55,740 nucleotides of DNA from Comamonadaceae bacterium. GTDB taxonomy: Bacteria > Pseudomonadota > Gammaproteobacteria > Burkholderiales > Burkholderiaceae_C. A model generated the notes under the pieces. That model was given only the letters and a program-made list of their open reading frames with translations, searched no databases and was not told the origin of the DNA. The position numbers and the translations under genes were made by a program. Shown in pieces: positions 26,699-35,282 of the stretch; position 1 is the first letter of the stretch; each line of letters starts with the position of its first letter. The stretch lies in NCBI GenBank assembly GCA_947373605.1, contig CANBYM010000004.1, positions 1-55,740 on the forward strand, written 5' to 3'.

Positions 26699-27046
26699 GC
26701 TTGGTTACTAAGTTTAGACCCCTACATTATTTTCACGGCGATCGCGTTCGAAGTGTCAGGCAGGTCTTCATTCGCTAGCGGTGCGTGCCCTTATACATTC
26801 CCCGGATTTTTTAATTGTTGCATCGCAATCCCGCGGTGCGGCTTAACTATTTGGAGTTTGTATCTTTGGCTTGTTCACAAATCCCCGCGCCCTCACCATC
26901 AAAAGTGTCACCATCTTCAACTTACAGTGAATCCTGTCAAACCACCTTGTCCAACTTATTTCTTTCACTAGCGTGGCACGCTCGACCACATTGCGTTAGC
27001 GTCGCAGGCCAGCGAGCGTTAACGACTTCAGCACTTCGGGAGAAGA
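26699..27046. other. Intergenic stretch with no recognisable gene; weak inverted repeat
   Basis: After waaA these bases carry no open frame that resembles a protein and the composition is more A/T-rich than the flanking genes. The only structure seen is an imperfect inverted repeat at about 26990-27022 (GCGTTAGCGTCGC against GCGAGCGTTAACG around AGGCCA). It does not fit the attC core-site rule and has no U-tract. It forms the left part of a decayed region running to about 28.5 kb. Confidence 0.5.
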
Positions 27047-27268
27047 TCAAAAATAGAGGTGCCTATACCTGCCAGATTTCCAAGTTGCCGCCTTCGCAGG
27101 AAGCCGTATGCGAATGGCCCGGATATCCTTGAGCTTCAGCGGAGCCTTTTGGCCTACGAGGTTTACTTTGTTCCAAGGAACCTTGGCAATCGAAGTGCCT
27201 TCCGTGTCCATGATGCGCTCCAAAAGTTGCGGGGAGACCAACTTAGGGCGGACGGCGCTAACAATCAA
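27047..27268 (-). pseudogene. Integrase (tyrosine recombinase) N-terminal fragment
   Basis: The 73-codon frame contains IAKVPWNKVNLVGQKAPLK and then LKDIRAIRIRL, which match from memory the N-terminal region of a common short proteobacterial integrase family (PWNKGKLVGQK..PLKLKEIWAIRxRLQL). After RIRL (about 27110) the similarity stops and the frame ends about 20 codons later, so the catalytic part with its Arg-His-Arg-Tyr residues is missing. The upstream part (IVSAVRPKLVSPQLLERIMD) is not recognised and may be a different fragment. It marks this area as a former mobile-element site. Identity rests on about 30 residues, so moderate confidence. Confidence 0.55.
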
Positions 27269-27447
27269 TCAGTGATTCAAGCAGTGCTGTAAGCACCATT
27301 TCTATAGATCGAACATTGGTGGCAGGAGGCTGCGCTGCGTAATTTGATTAGGCCGTAAGTAAAAAAGCGGCTTGGTGGTGCCTAGAATCGCCTAGCCACA
27401 CCTGCGAAAGTGGTGGCGTTCACGAAAACGCTTTATGGCTTCCCTCA

Positions 27448-28194
27448 ATGCCTATGACAGAACAAACATCCCTGACATGTTCCGGCTGCAGCATCTTCGA
27501 TACAGACCTTCGCTTTTCGCAATCAGATCGGGAAACAGGCAGCGCTCCATGTTTGTTATGAATGACAGAGCATCTGGTTTGACAAGCATGAGAGCCAGCA
27601 GCTCGCAGCTTCACATACGCTGGAACTCCTCCGCCTGATCCACGCCAAAGGTCAACAGCCCGGCAGGGCCTGGTCCAGTCGCCTGCACTGTCCACGGTGC
27701 ACCGTTAATTTGCTTCCTACATTTGATGTGTGCAAGGGGGCAAATTCACCTACTTTAATTGCCCGAACCAGCATGGCCGCTTTACGGCTTTTTCGGCCTT
27801 TCTCGTGGAAAAGGGATTCGTTCGACAGTTGACGCATTAAGAAATTGAGACACTTGCTGCACAAGTTGGCAGCATTCGGTGTTCGGGCTGTGGATCTGCG
27901 GTGGATATCACCAAGGACTCCGTATGTAGCTACTGCCATGTGCCCATCGTCGTACTGGATCCGCATGCGGTGCAAAGGGCGCTTGCTGCACTTCAGCAGT
28001 CTGCCAACGCGCAGCTTAAGCCGGATCAGTCCGTAGTAGCGGATGCACTGCTGTTATCGCAGCGCCAAAGAGAGCGCCAAGAGTGGAGAGATAAATTGCA
28101 AAAAGCCAGTTCAGGACAACTGGGTTGGCGCAACCTGGAGGACGGTCCCATCTCTCTGGGAGTGGACTGGTTGTGGCACTTGTTTCAAAAGTAG
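27448..28194 (+). pseudogene. Broken multi-zinc-ribbon (zf-TFIIB-like) protein gene
   Basis: Reading across frames rebuilds one protein of about 245 residues. It begins MPMTEQTSLTCSGC (27448). After a frame change near 27481-27500 it continues QTFAFRNQIGKQAALHVCYE, then meets a TGA at 27563-27565 where the family would have Cys. It goes on QSIWFDKHESQQLAAS and RLHCPRCTVNLLPTFDVCK. One G is missing from a G-run at 27736-27740, shifting the frame to GGKFTYFNCPNQHGRFTAF and VEKGFVRQLTH. A TAA at 27838-27840 follows, then IRCSGCGSAVDITKDSVCSYC and a C-terminus ending GVDWLWHLFQK. Paired cysteines (CxxC) recur three or more times, as in zinc-ribbon proteins of unknown role. Four separate lesions argue for real decay rather than sequencing error. 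Only the last part (27841-28194) remains an uninterrupted frame and it lacks a start codon. Confidence 0.75.
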
Positions 28195-28383
28195 AGCACT
28201 CATTGCCCATCACCCGACAATTAGCAGACCTTCTTTACTTTCAGAAAATCGGACGTAGAAATCGGCTTGCCGGATTGCCGACATCGGCTAGTACTTCCAT
28301 GATGCCCTTTGTATTCATTCAGATGCACGACTCTGTCCTAAACCATGCAGCGGTTTCGGAAGTGGGTTTCCCAGAAATGCTCG

Positions 28384-28413
28384 CCCGGTACCCGACGTAA
28401 CCCCGGTACCCGA
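28384..28413. repeat. 12-bp direct repeat
   Basis: CCCGGTACCCGA occurs at 28384-28395 and again at 28402-28413 with six bases between. It lies in the gap between the zinc-ribbon pseudogene and the NHL-propeller gene (28195-28485), which otherwise shows nothing recognisable. It could be a target-site or slippage trace; no function is claimed. Confidence 0.4.
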
Positions 28414-28485
28414 GCGATACAACATCATCAGCAGCGCTTTTGTATCACCCGTTCACTTCAGGTGCAACAGCAGCTTCTGAACGCG

Positions 28486-29481
28486 TCAGTTCAGCAACTC
28501 ACCCACATACAAGGTGTTTTCATTCGGACAGGCCATGCTGTGGATCCAGCCGAAGTGTTTGGGTTGCTTGCCTGCTTGACCCAGTACGCCCAGTACGGTA
28601 CCGTCCAGTGCCAGCTTGTAAATGCGACCCGGGTATGCGTCTGACACGTACAGCACCTGATGCGGCGCTGGCGTAATGCACAGCACCCAGGGCGAGCCCG
28701 GCATCATGAGCTTGTTGGCCACAGACGGCTCATCCATCTTTGATACATCGGGCGTGGAGCCGATGGCGGGATGGATGGAACTATCAAAGGGCACGTCGAT
28801 CTTGATAATGCGCATCAACTTGCCTTCACCATCAAACACCTGAATGCGACGGTTGCCGCGGTCGGCCTCGTAAATCTGGCCCTGGGCATCTGCCGCGATG
28901 CTATGCGGCGTGTGCATTTCACCCGGCTTGCCGCCACGATCACCCCATGAGAAAAGCCAGTTGCCGTCCTTGTCGGCCTTGACGATGCGCGAGTTGATGT
29001 ATCCGTCGCTGATGTAGATATTGTCCTGCGGGTCCCATGTCACATCAGTCACTTGGCGGAAGCGCCCCACCTCGCCCGGCAAGGGTGGACTCGGATGTTC
29101 CAGCGGCCCGGTCTCCTTGTCAGAAGCCTCCTGCTTGCGTCCGAACACCATGCGCACCTGACCCTCGGGGTTGAAGCTGATCACCATGTCTGAGCCCTTG
29201 TCCGTAACCCAGATGTTGTCCTGTGCATCCACGCGGACCATGTGCGCGAACGACCATGCGTAGAGGTTTTTACCGATCTCGCGTATAAATTTTCCTCCGG
29301 CGTCAAACTCCAGCAATTGCGTGGCCGCGGCTCCATACGCAGGCCCCGAAGTATTGCCCCGACTGAGAACAAAGATATGTCCTTTGGAATTCACCGCCAC
29401 ACCGCTGACCTCACCCAGGTAAGTGCCTTTGGGCATCTTGATTGGATTGGGCACGGAGTCAAAAGGAATCATAGGCACCAC
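28486..29481 (-). CDS. NHL-repeat beta-propeller protein (peptidyl-hydroxyglycine lyase-like), start damaged or non-standard
   Basis: The 331 codons encode a six-bladed NHL propeller resembling the lyase domain of peptide alpha-amidating enzymes: SGVAVNSKGHIFVLSRGN, SFAHMVRVDAQDNIWVTD, DVTWDPQDNIYISDGYINSR, HSIAADAQGQIYEADRGNRR and VLYVSDAYPGRIYKL. Just upstream in the same frame (29482-29559) the DNA reads NRTSRRQQPLIATALVACC then TLVTAQ, an obvious signal peptide with a possible lipobox, but between the in-frame TAA (about 29590) and 29481 there is no ATG, GTG or TTG. The codon where Met is expected is CTA at 29557-29559. A GTG at 29481 would give a protein without export signal. So the gene is either recently broken at its start or uses a rare start. 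The family's substrate in bacteria is unknown. Confidence 0.75.
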   Translation of the reverse strand: MVPMIPFDSVPNPIKMPKGTYLGEVSGVAVNSKGHIFVLSRGNTSGPAYGAAATQLLEFDAGGKFIREIGKNLYAWSFAHMVRVDAQDNIWVTDKGSDMVISFNPEGQVRMVFGRKQEASDKETGPLEHPSPPLPGEVGRFRQVTDVTWDPQDNIYISDGYINSRIVKADKDGNWLFSWGDRGGKPGEMHTPHSIAADAQGQIYEADRGNRRIQVFDGEGKLMRIIKIDVPFDSSIHPAIGSTPDVSKMDEPSVANKLMMPGSPWVLCITPAPHQVLYVSDAYPGRIYKLALDGTVLGVLGQAGKQPKHFGWIHSMACPNENTLYVGELLN

Positions 29482-29651
29482 TTGCGCCGTGACAAGCGTA
29501 CAGCATGCGACCAGTGCGGTCGCAATGAGGGGTTGTTGACGACGGCTGGTTCGATTTAGTGTTTGGACACCGGAGTCACCCGCTAATTACTACTGAATGG
29601 CTCAATAGAGAAGTTGGTGCCAACGGGAAAACTGATGTGCTGCGGTAAACG

Positions 29652-31001
29652 CTAGGGGCTCAGTTGCGCATTGATCGGTTGCAAGTGCGCCGCATTCAGG
29701 GTGCCCACGGCCTGGCGCAGTTTGAGGCCGCCCACCAGCACGTCGTAGCGCGCTTTGGCGAGTTTGGCTTTGGTGTCGTACAACTGGCTTTGGGAGTTGA
29801 GCACGTCGATGTTAATTTTGACGCCGACCTGATAGCCCAGTTTGTTGGAGTCCAGTGCGCTCTGGCTGGACGCTTCAGCGGCTTCATAGGCCTTTACCTG
29901 CGAGAGGCCCGATTTCACGCCGAAGAACGCGGTGCGCGTGGCCTGCGCCGTGCTGCGGCGCGTGGCTTCCAGATCGCTTTGGGCTTTGTCTTCCAGGGCC
30001 AAAGTCTCTTTCACGCGGTTTTGTATGGAGTAACCGGCAAACAGCGGGAGGTTGAAGCTCAGTCCGATGGTGCCGGAGTTGAGGCTGTAATTGGACGTGA
30101 CCGTGGCACTGCCGCCGTTGTTGGATGTACTGTAGCTGCCGGTCAGGTCCAGTGTGGGTTTGTGGCCAGCCTCGGCTTTTTGGGTTTCCAGTTTGGCCAC
30201 GGCCAATGCGGTCGCTAGCTGCTTGATAGCCGGACTGTTGTCCTCGGAATCGCGCACCCACTGTTCTACGTCGTCAGGCAGCAAGTTGCTCAGCACAACC
30301 GGGGCCAGCAATGGCTTGGGGGCAGTGCCGGAGCGGCCGACCAGTTGGTCCAGCGCCAGGGATTTCACACGCAGGTCGTTGTCCGCCGCCAGCTCCTGGG
30401 CGATAACCAGGTCGTACTTTGCCTGGGCGTCGCGGGTGTCCACGATGGTGGCCGTGCCCACTTCAAAATTGCGCTTGGCCGAGGCCAGTTGCTCGGCGGT
30501 GGCGGTCTTGAGGCTGCGCACCGAGGCCAGCGTGTCGGCGGCGGTGAGAACATCAAAATAGGCCTGGCTGAGGCGCACGATGAGGTCTTGTTCGGCAGCA
30601 GTGAGTTGGGCCTGGGCCACTTCAATCTGCTTCTTGCCTTGCTCATAGGTGGCCCAGTTGGCAGGGCGGTAGATTGGCTGCGACACACTCACCGTGGCCG
30701 ACTGTGTGTTGTAGTTTCTGCCGGCCAGTGTGGCAAGCGAACTGTCCTGATTGGTTTGCGAAGCCGCTGCGCCCAGATTGGCCGTGGGATAAATGCCGGC
30801 CAGCGATTGATCACCCTTGGCGATGGTGGCATCGTATTGCGACTTGGCAGACTGGTAGGTCGCATCGTAGCTGCGTGCCGCGTTGTACAGGTCCACCAGA
30901 CTTTGCGCCTGTACCGAGCAGCCAGCGCCCCAGAGTGCAATGCTTATGGGTACGCATTTGCGCAAAAACGGGAAGCCGGGGCGGCCTTGGGTGCGGAACA
31001 T
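29652..31001 (-). CDS. tolC: TolC-family outer membrane channel
   Basis: A 449-residue outer-membrane efflux protein. The signal peptide ends near GCSVQAQS (about residue 29). Two outer-membrane-efflux repeats follow with long coiled helices (DLIVRLSQAYFDVLTAADTL, RSTAQATRTAFFGVKSGLSQ) and the typical strand segments SVSQPIYRP and GLSFNLPLFAG. The ATG at 31001 with AAGG eight bases ahead is the start; the longer frame to 31097 overlaps the rhodanese. It forms the exit duct for RND or ABC exporters. It is the last gene of the TetR-MFP-RND-pcm-rhodanese-tolC run, 19 bases after the rhodanese. Confidence 0.94.
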   Translation of the reverse strand: MFRTQGRPGFPFLRKCVPISIALWGAGCSVQAQSLVDLYNAARSYDATYQSAKSQYDATIAKGDQSLAGIYPTANLGAAASQTNQDSSLATLAGRNYNTQSATVSVSQPIYRPANWATYEQGKKQIEVAQAQLTAAEQDLIVRLSQAYFDVLTAADTLASVRSLKTATAEQLASAKRNFEVGTATIVDTRDAQAKYDLVIAQELAADNDLRVKSLALDQLVGRSGTAPKPLLAPVVLSNLLPDDVEQWVRDSEDNSPAIKQLATALAVAKLETQKAEAGHKPTLDLTGSYSTSNNGGSATVTSNYSLNSGTIGLSFNLPLFAGYSIQNRVKETLALEDKAQSDLEATRRSTAQATRTAFFGVKSGLSQVKAYEAAEASSQSALDSNKLGYQVGVKINIDVLNSQSQLYDTKAKLAKARYDVLVGGLKLRQAVGTLNAAHLQPINAQLSP

Positions 31002-31020
31002 AGAGAGACCTTCTGAGAAC

Positions 31021-31365
31021 TTAATAACGGGGGACGCTTGCGTCGACTTCGGCAGTCCAGGCATCAATTCCGCCTGCAATATTGACGACGGCGTCAAAAC
31101 CGCGTGATGCCAAAAAGTTGGCCACTTGCATGCTGCGCGCCCCGTGGTGACACAGGCAGGCCACAGGCTGCGCCGGGTCCAACTCTGCCAGACGCGCCGG
31201 TATGGTGCCCATGGGAATGGTCAGTACCGCAAAGCCTTCGGCCCGTACGCTTGCGAATTGCAGCTCATGCGGCTCTCGCACATCCAGCACATAGGGTTCA
31301 GCGCCATTGCTGCGCTCCGATTGGAGCCAGTCAGCAATTTGGGCGGGACGTATTTGGGCAATCAT
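31021..31365 (-). CDS. Single-domain rhodanese (sulfurtransferase)
   Basis: A 114-residue rhodanese with VLDVREPHELQ at the first strand and an active-site loop CLCHHGARSMQVANFL, whose CHHGARS cysteine is the persulfide carrier. It is GlpE-like in size and presumably cytoplasmic. The pcm-rhodanese-tolC order is, from memory, common in Burkholderiales. It lies 20 bases after pcm and 19 bases before tolC, so co-transcription is almost certain. What links it to repair or efflux is not known. Confidence 0.93.
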   Translation of the reverse strand: MIAQIRPAQIADWLQSERSNGAEPYVLDVREPHELQFASVRAEGFAVLTIPMGTIPARLAELDPAQPVACLCHHGARSMQVANFLASRGFDAVVNIAGGIDAWTAEVDASVPRY

Positions 31366-31385
31366 GACATTAGTCTCTGCGAGTC

Positions 31386-32048
31386 TTAGAAGCTAAAGTG
31401 CGAATGCTCGGCAAAGTTTTGCAAACGCGGCGCAATGGTGTCCCAGGGCTTGGTGGTTCGGAAATTGGTATCGCTGGTGCGGGTGATAAAAGTCGCGCAC
31501 ATTACGGGTTCTTCGCCCACCACGGCGGCCAGGCGACCACCCACTTTGAGCTGTTGCAACAAGGCCTGCGGCACTTCCGCTACCGAGCCGCTCAGCATGA
31601 TCACGTCAAATGGGCCATCAGCCGCCGCGCCTTGCGAACCGTCGGCCTGGCGCACATCGACATTGCCCACACCGGCAGTTTGCAGGTTGTCGCGGGCCAT
31701 GCTGACCAGTTCAGGAACCAGTTCGAGCGACAGGACGCGCTGTGCACGGTGGCCCAGCAACGCGGCCATGAAGCCGGAGCCGGTGCCAACTTCGAGCACC
31801 TTGTCGGTCTTTTGCACCGAAAGGTCTTGCAGCAGACGTGCTTCCAGACGCGGCGCCAGCATAACCTGACCATGGCCCAAAGGCACTTCCAGGTCGGCAA
31901 ACGCAATGCCTTGATAGGCCTTGGTGACAAAGTTTTCGCGTTTTACTTCGGAGAGCAGGCTTAGCACTTCACCGTCCAGAACGTTCCAGGGGCGCACCTG
32001 CTGCTCAATCATGTTGAAACGGGCTTGTTCGATAGGGGATGAGGTCAT
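31386..32048 (-). CDS. pcm: Protein-L-isoaspartate O-methyltransferase
   Basis: Repairs isoaspartyl damage in proteins by S-adenosylmethionine-dependent methylation. The 220 residues have the cofactor-binding motif VLEVGTGSGFMAALLG, the family stretch VPLGHGQVMLAPRLEARLLQ and FDVIMLSGSVAEVPQALLQQL. It is slightly divergent from the enteric enzyme in that HGQVMLAP replaces the usual HGQTISAP-like segment, as often in Burkholderiales; some of these proteins may have other substrates. A GGAG lies before the ATG. It follows the RND gene by 39 bases. Confidence 0.88.
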   Translation of the reverse strand: MTSSPIEQARFNMIEQQVRPWNVLDGEVLSLLSEVKRENFVTKAYQGIAFADLEVPLGHGQVMLAPRLEARLLQDLSVQKTDKVLEVGTGSGFMAALLGHRAQRVLSLELVPELVSMARDNLQTAGVGNVDVRQADGSQGAAADGPFDVIMLSGSVAEVPQALLQQLKVGGRLAAVVGEEPVMCATFITRTSDTNFRTTKPWDTIAPRLQNFAEHSHFSF

Positions 32049-32087
32049 GTTTCTTACTCCGGAAATGAACTTGGGTGTTGGGCAGAA

Positions 32088-35000
32088 TTAACCGTCAATT
32101 TTAGCGGGCGGGGTGGTCTTGCCGTGCCATACGCGTTTGGCCCATTGCGCCAGATCATCCATATAGCAATAAACCACGGGTACTACCACCAGCGTGAGCA
32201 ATGAAGAGGTGATCACGCCGCCAATCACGGCCTGACCCATGGGTGCACGCTGTTCCGAGCCTTCGGTGAGCGCAAAGGCGAGGGGAACCATGCCGAAAAT
32301 CATGGCCAGCGTGGTCATCAGGATGGGGCGCAAACGCACCCGTGCGGCCATCAGCAGCGCGGCGCTGCGTTCCATTCCGGGGATGCGGCGGCCATCCACA
32401 TCGACGCTTTCCTGGCGTGCACGAATGGCAAAGTCCACCAGCAAAATCGCATTTTTGGTCACCAGACCCATGAGCATGACCACGCCAATCACCGAGAACA
32501 TGGATAGCGTGGAGTTGAACATCAGCAAGGCGAGCACCACACCGATCAGGGTGAGCGGTAGGGCCGTCATGAGCGCCAGCGGCTGCAAAAAGCTTTTGAA
32601 CTGGCTGGCCAGAATCATGTAGATGAAGATTATGGCCATGGCCAGTGCCGAAATGGCGTAACCAAACGATTCGGCCATGTCCTTGGTGGAGCCGCTGAAC
32701 TGGTAGCGATAGCCTGGTGGCATGTCCACCTCCTGCATGGCGCGCGTGACATCGGCGGACACCGCGCCGCCCGAGCGGCCCGATACGTTGGCGCTGATGG
32801 ACACTTCGCGCGTGAGCTCGCGCCGGTTGATCTGATTAGGACCGGTGGTGCTCACCACATCGGCCACCTGATTGAGCCGCACGATGCGTGAACTTCCATC
32901 GGCATTGGTCCCTACGGTGAAGGGAATGTTTTTCATATCGCTCGCTGCATTGCGGGCGTCAGGGGCCAGCCGCACGATGACGTCATACGTCTGGTCATCT
33001 GCCGCACGCCAATTGCCTACGCTTTGGCCCGCCACCAGGGTCCGCAGGGCGGTGCCGATTTGCTGCGTATTCAACCCGAGGTCAGAGGCAGCGTCGACGC
33101 GTACCTTCACATCCAGCGTGGGCTTATTGGGTTTGACACTGGAGTCCAGGTCCACCAGTCCGGGGATATTGCGAACCTTGTCCATTGCAACGCGGGTAAT
33201 GCGCTCCAGTTCAGCGGTGTCGGTGCCCAGAATGGAAAACTGAATCTGCTTGCCGCCGCCCGTAGAGTCCAACAGACCCACGTGCGTCACGGTAATGCCG
33301 GGTACCGTGGCCAATTTCTGGCGCAACACCACCGACATCTGGTCCACACTCCGGTCGCGCTGCTTCCGGTCTACCAGTCGCACATACATGCTGGCGTACA
33401 TCTTGCCCTGTGCGTTACCCGTGTTGATGGTGGTCAGCGTGTATCGCACCTCGGGGAATGAGCGCAGGATGGCATCCACCTGGCGTGAGCGGGCTTCGGT
33501 GGCCTCCAGAGAAGAGCCTACGGGCGTATAGAAGTTCACCGAAGTTTCGGAAAAATCCGCCTTGGGAACAAACTCGGTGCCCAGCAAGGGCACCATGAAA
33601 ATACTGCCGACAAAAATGCCGAGTCCCAGCAAAACTGTTTTGAGTTTGTGCACCAATGCCCAGGCCAGCAATGTCTTATAGCCTTGCGCAAGTTGCTCTG
33701 TAGTGCGGTCAAACCATGCGGTGACACGGCCTATGGTCTTGTCGTACCAACCGGATTTGCCGTCCACTTTGCCTTGCCGCTCTATGTCGGGGTCGTGCCA
33801 GATGCTGGACAGCATGGGGTCCAGCGTGAAACTAACGAACATGGAAATCATCACAGCCGCAACGATGGTGAGCCCGAACTCATGGAAGAACTTACCGATG
33901 ATGCCGCCCATAAAGCCGATGGGCAAAAACACCGCAACGATGGACAGGGTGGTAGCCAGCACGGCCAGACCGATTTCCTCGGTGCCCTCCATCGCGGCGC
34001 GGAATGCCGGTTTGCCCATTTGCACATGGCGCACGATGTTCTCGCGCACCACAATGGCGTCGTCAATCAGCAAGCCCACGCACAGGCTCAGCGCCATCAG
34101 CGTGATCATGTTGATGGTGAAGCCGAACATGTTCATGAACCAGAAGGTGCCGATCAGCGCAATCGGCAGGGTCAGACCAGTGATGACGGTGGAACGCCAG
34201 GAGTTGAGGAATAAAAATACGATCAGCACGGTGAGCAGTGCGCCTTCAATCAGCGTGCGGCGTACGTTGTCCACCGATACACGAATCTGGCGCGAGCCAT
34301 CGCTGATAGGTTCGAGCCGCATTCCGGCAGGCAACTCCTTTTGCACGGTGGCCATGGTTTTGAGCAAGCCGTCGACCACGTCAATGGTGTTTTCATCTTG
34401 TGCCTTCTGTACATTGAGAACCAGCGTGCGCTCGCCGTTAAAGAGGGCCAGACTTTCGGCTTCCTGCGCACCGTCGGAGATGCGGGCCAGTTGGTCCAAG
34501 CGTACGGCAGCGCCATTTTTGCGGGCCACGATAATGCGCCCGAAGTCCTGTGGTTTGTCCATCCGCGCATGGAGCTGAATTATCCGCTCCTGCTGCGTAC
34601 TGTTGATGGTGCCCACCGGCACGTCCTGATTCTCACTCTGTATGGCATTAACCACCTGGTCGGTCGTGATGCCAAAGGACTCCAAGGCCTGCGGGTTCAA
34701 GTACAGATTGATTTCGCGCCGGGTTCCGCCCACGACCGTTACCGAGCCGACACCGCGCACGTTTTCCAGCCGCTTTTTGAAGACCTGCTCGGCCCAGTTC
34801 GTCATCTCTACCGCGTCTGGTATTTTGACTCCTGGCTTGTTGCTATCAGCCAATACGCCAATCGACCAGATGGCTCGTGATGAAGGGTCGAACCGCAGCA
34901 CCCTTGGCTCTTTCACTTCGGTACGCAGGGCAGCGCGCACAGCGGCTACTTTTTCGCGTACATCGTCAGCCGCCTTGCGGCCATCGGAGGACAGGTCGAA

Positions 35001-35282
35001 CTCAATAATGACAACCGACTGGCCTTCGTAGCTGCGCGAAGTCAGGGCATTGATGCCGGCAATCGAGTTGACGCCTTCTTCGATTTTTTTGGTGACCTCG
35101 CTCTCCACAATTTCGGGCGAGGCGCCCGGATATTCGGTGCTCACCACCACCACCGGAAAGTCGATGTTGGGGAATTGATCGACCTTGAGCCGTTGCAACG
35201 AAAATGCGCCCAGCACCACCAGGGCCATCATCAGCATGGTGGCAAAAACCGGGTTTTGCAGGCTAACGCGGGTGAACCACAT
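32088..35282 (-). CDS. RND-family efflux permease (HAE1 type)
   Basis: A 1064-residue proton-driven inner-membrane pump. The N-terminus is MWFTRVSLQNPVFATMLMM, the TM4 proton-relay pair is Asp407-Asp408 in LLIDDAIVVREN, and the second half repeats the fold (DRxxRSVDQ region, LILASQFKSFLQPLALMTALP-type helices, MLMGLVTKNAILLVDFA with the relay Lys). Two large periplasmic loops are present and the length matches AcrB/MdtB-type pumps. It begins on the A of the membrane-fusion gene's stop (TGATG), so the two are coupled. Drug, solvent or bile-type substrates are expected for the family, but specificity cannot be read. Confidence 0.95.
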   Translation of the reverse strand: MWFTRVSLQNPVFATMLMMALVVLGAFSLQRLKVDQFPNIDFPVVVVSTEYPGASPEIVESEVTKKIEEGVNSIAGINALTSRSYEGQSVVIIEFDLSSDGRKAADDVREKVAAVRAALRTEVKEPRVLRFDPSSRAIWSIGVLADSNKPGVKIPDAVEMTNWAEQVFKKRLENVRGVGSVTVVGGTRREINLYLNPQALESFGITTDQVVNAIQSENQDVPVGTINSTQQERIIQLHARMDKPQDFGRIIVARKNGAAVRLDQLARISDGAQEAESLALFNGERTLVLNVQKAQDENTIDVVDGLLKTMATVQKELPAGMRLEPISDGSRQIRVSVDNVRRTLIEGALLTVLIVFLFLNSWRSTVITGLTLPIALIGTFWFMNMFGFTINMITLMALSLCVGLLIDDAIVVRENIVRHVQMGKPAFRAAMEGTEEIGLAVLATTLSIVAVFLPIGFMGGIIGKFFHEFGLTIVAAVMISMFVSFTLDPMLSSIWHDPDIERQGKVDGKSGWYDKTIGRVTAWFDRTTEQLAQGYKTLLAWALVHKLKTVLLGLGIFVGSIFMVPLLGTEFVPKADFSETSVNFYTPVGSSLEATEARSRQVDAILRSFPEVRYTLTTINTGNAQGKMYASMYVRLVDRKQRDRSVDQMSVVLRQKLATVPGITVTHVGLLDSTGGGKQIQFSILGTDTAELERITRVAMDKVRNIPGLVDLDSSVKPNKPTLDVKVRVDAASDLGLNTQQIGTALRTLVAGQSVGNWRAADDQTYDVIVRLAPDARNAASDMKNIPFTVGTNADGSSRIVRLNQVADVVSTTGPNQINRRELTREVSISANVSGRSGGAVSADVTRAMQEVDMPPGYRYQFSGSTKDMAESFGYAISALAMAIIFIYMILASQFKSFLQPLALMTALPLTLIGVVLALLMFNSTLSMFSVIGVVMLMGLVTKNAILLVDFAIRARQESVDVDGRRIPGMERSAALLMAARVRLRPILMTTLAMIFGMVPLAFALTEGSEQRAPMGQAVIGGVITSSLLTLVVVPVVYCYMDDLAQWAKRVWHGKTTPPAKIDG

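Noticed and set aside
26988..27022. Possible integron attC site near the integrase fragment
   Set aside because: The inverted repeat does not satisfy the GTTRRRY core-site rule and no cassette array is present.
33703..34578. 291-codon plus-strand frame opposite the RND pump
   Set aside because: Antisense shadow; low-complexity Ser/Thr/Met-rich product and no ribosome site.
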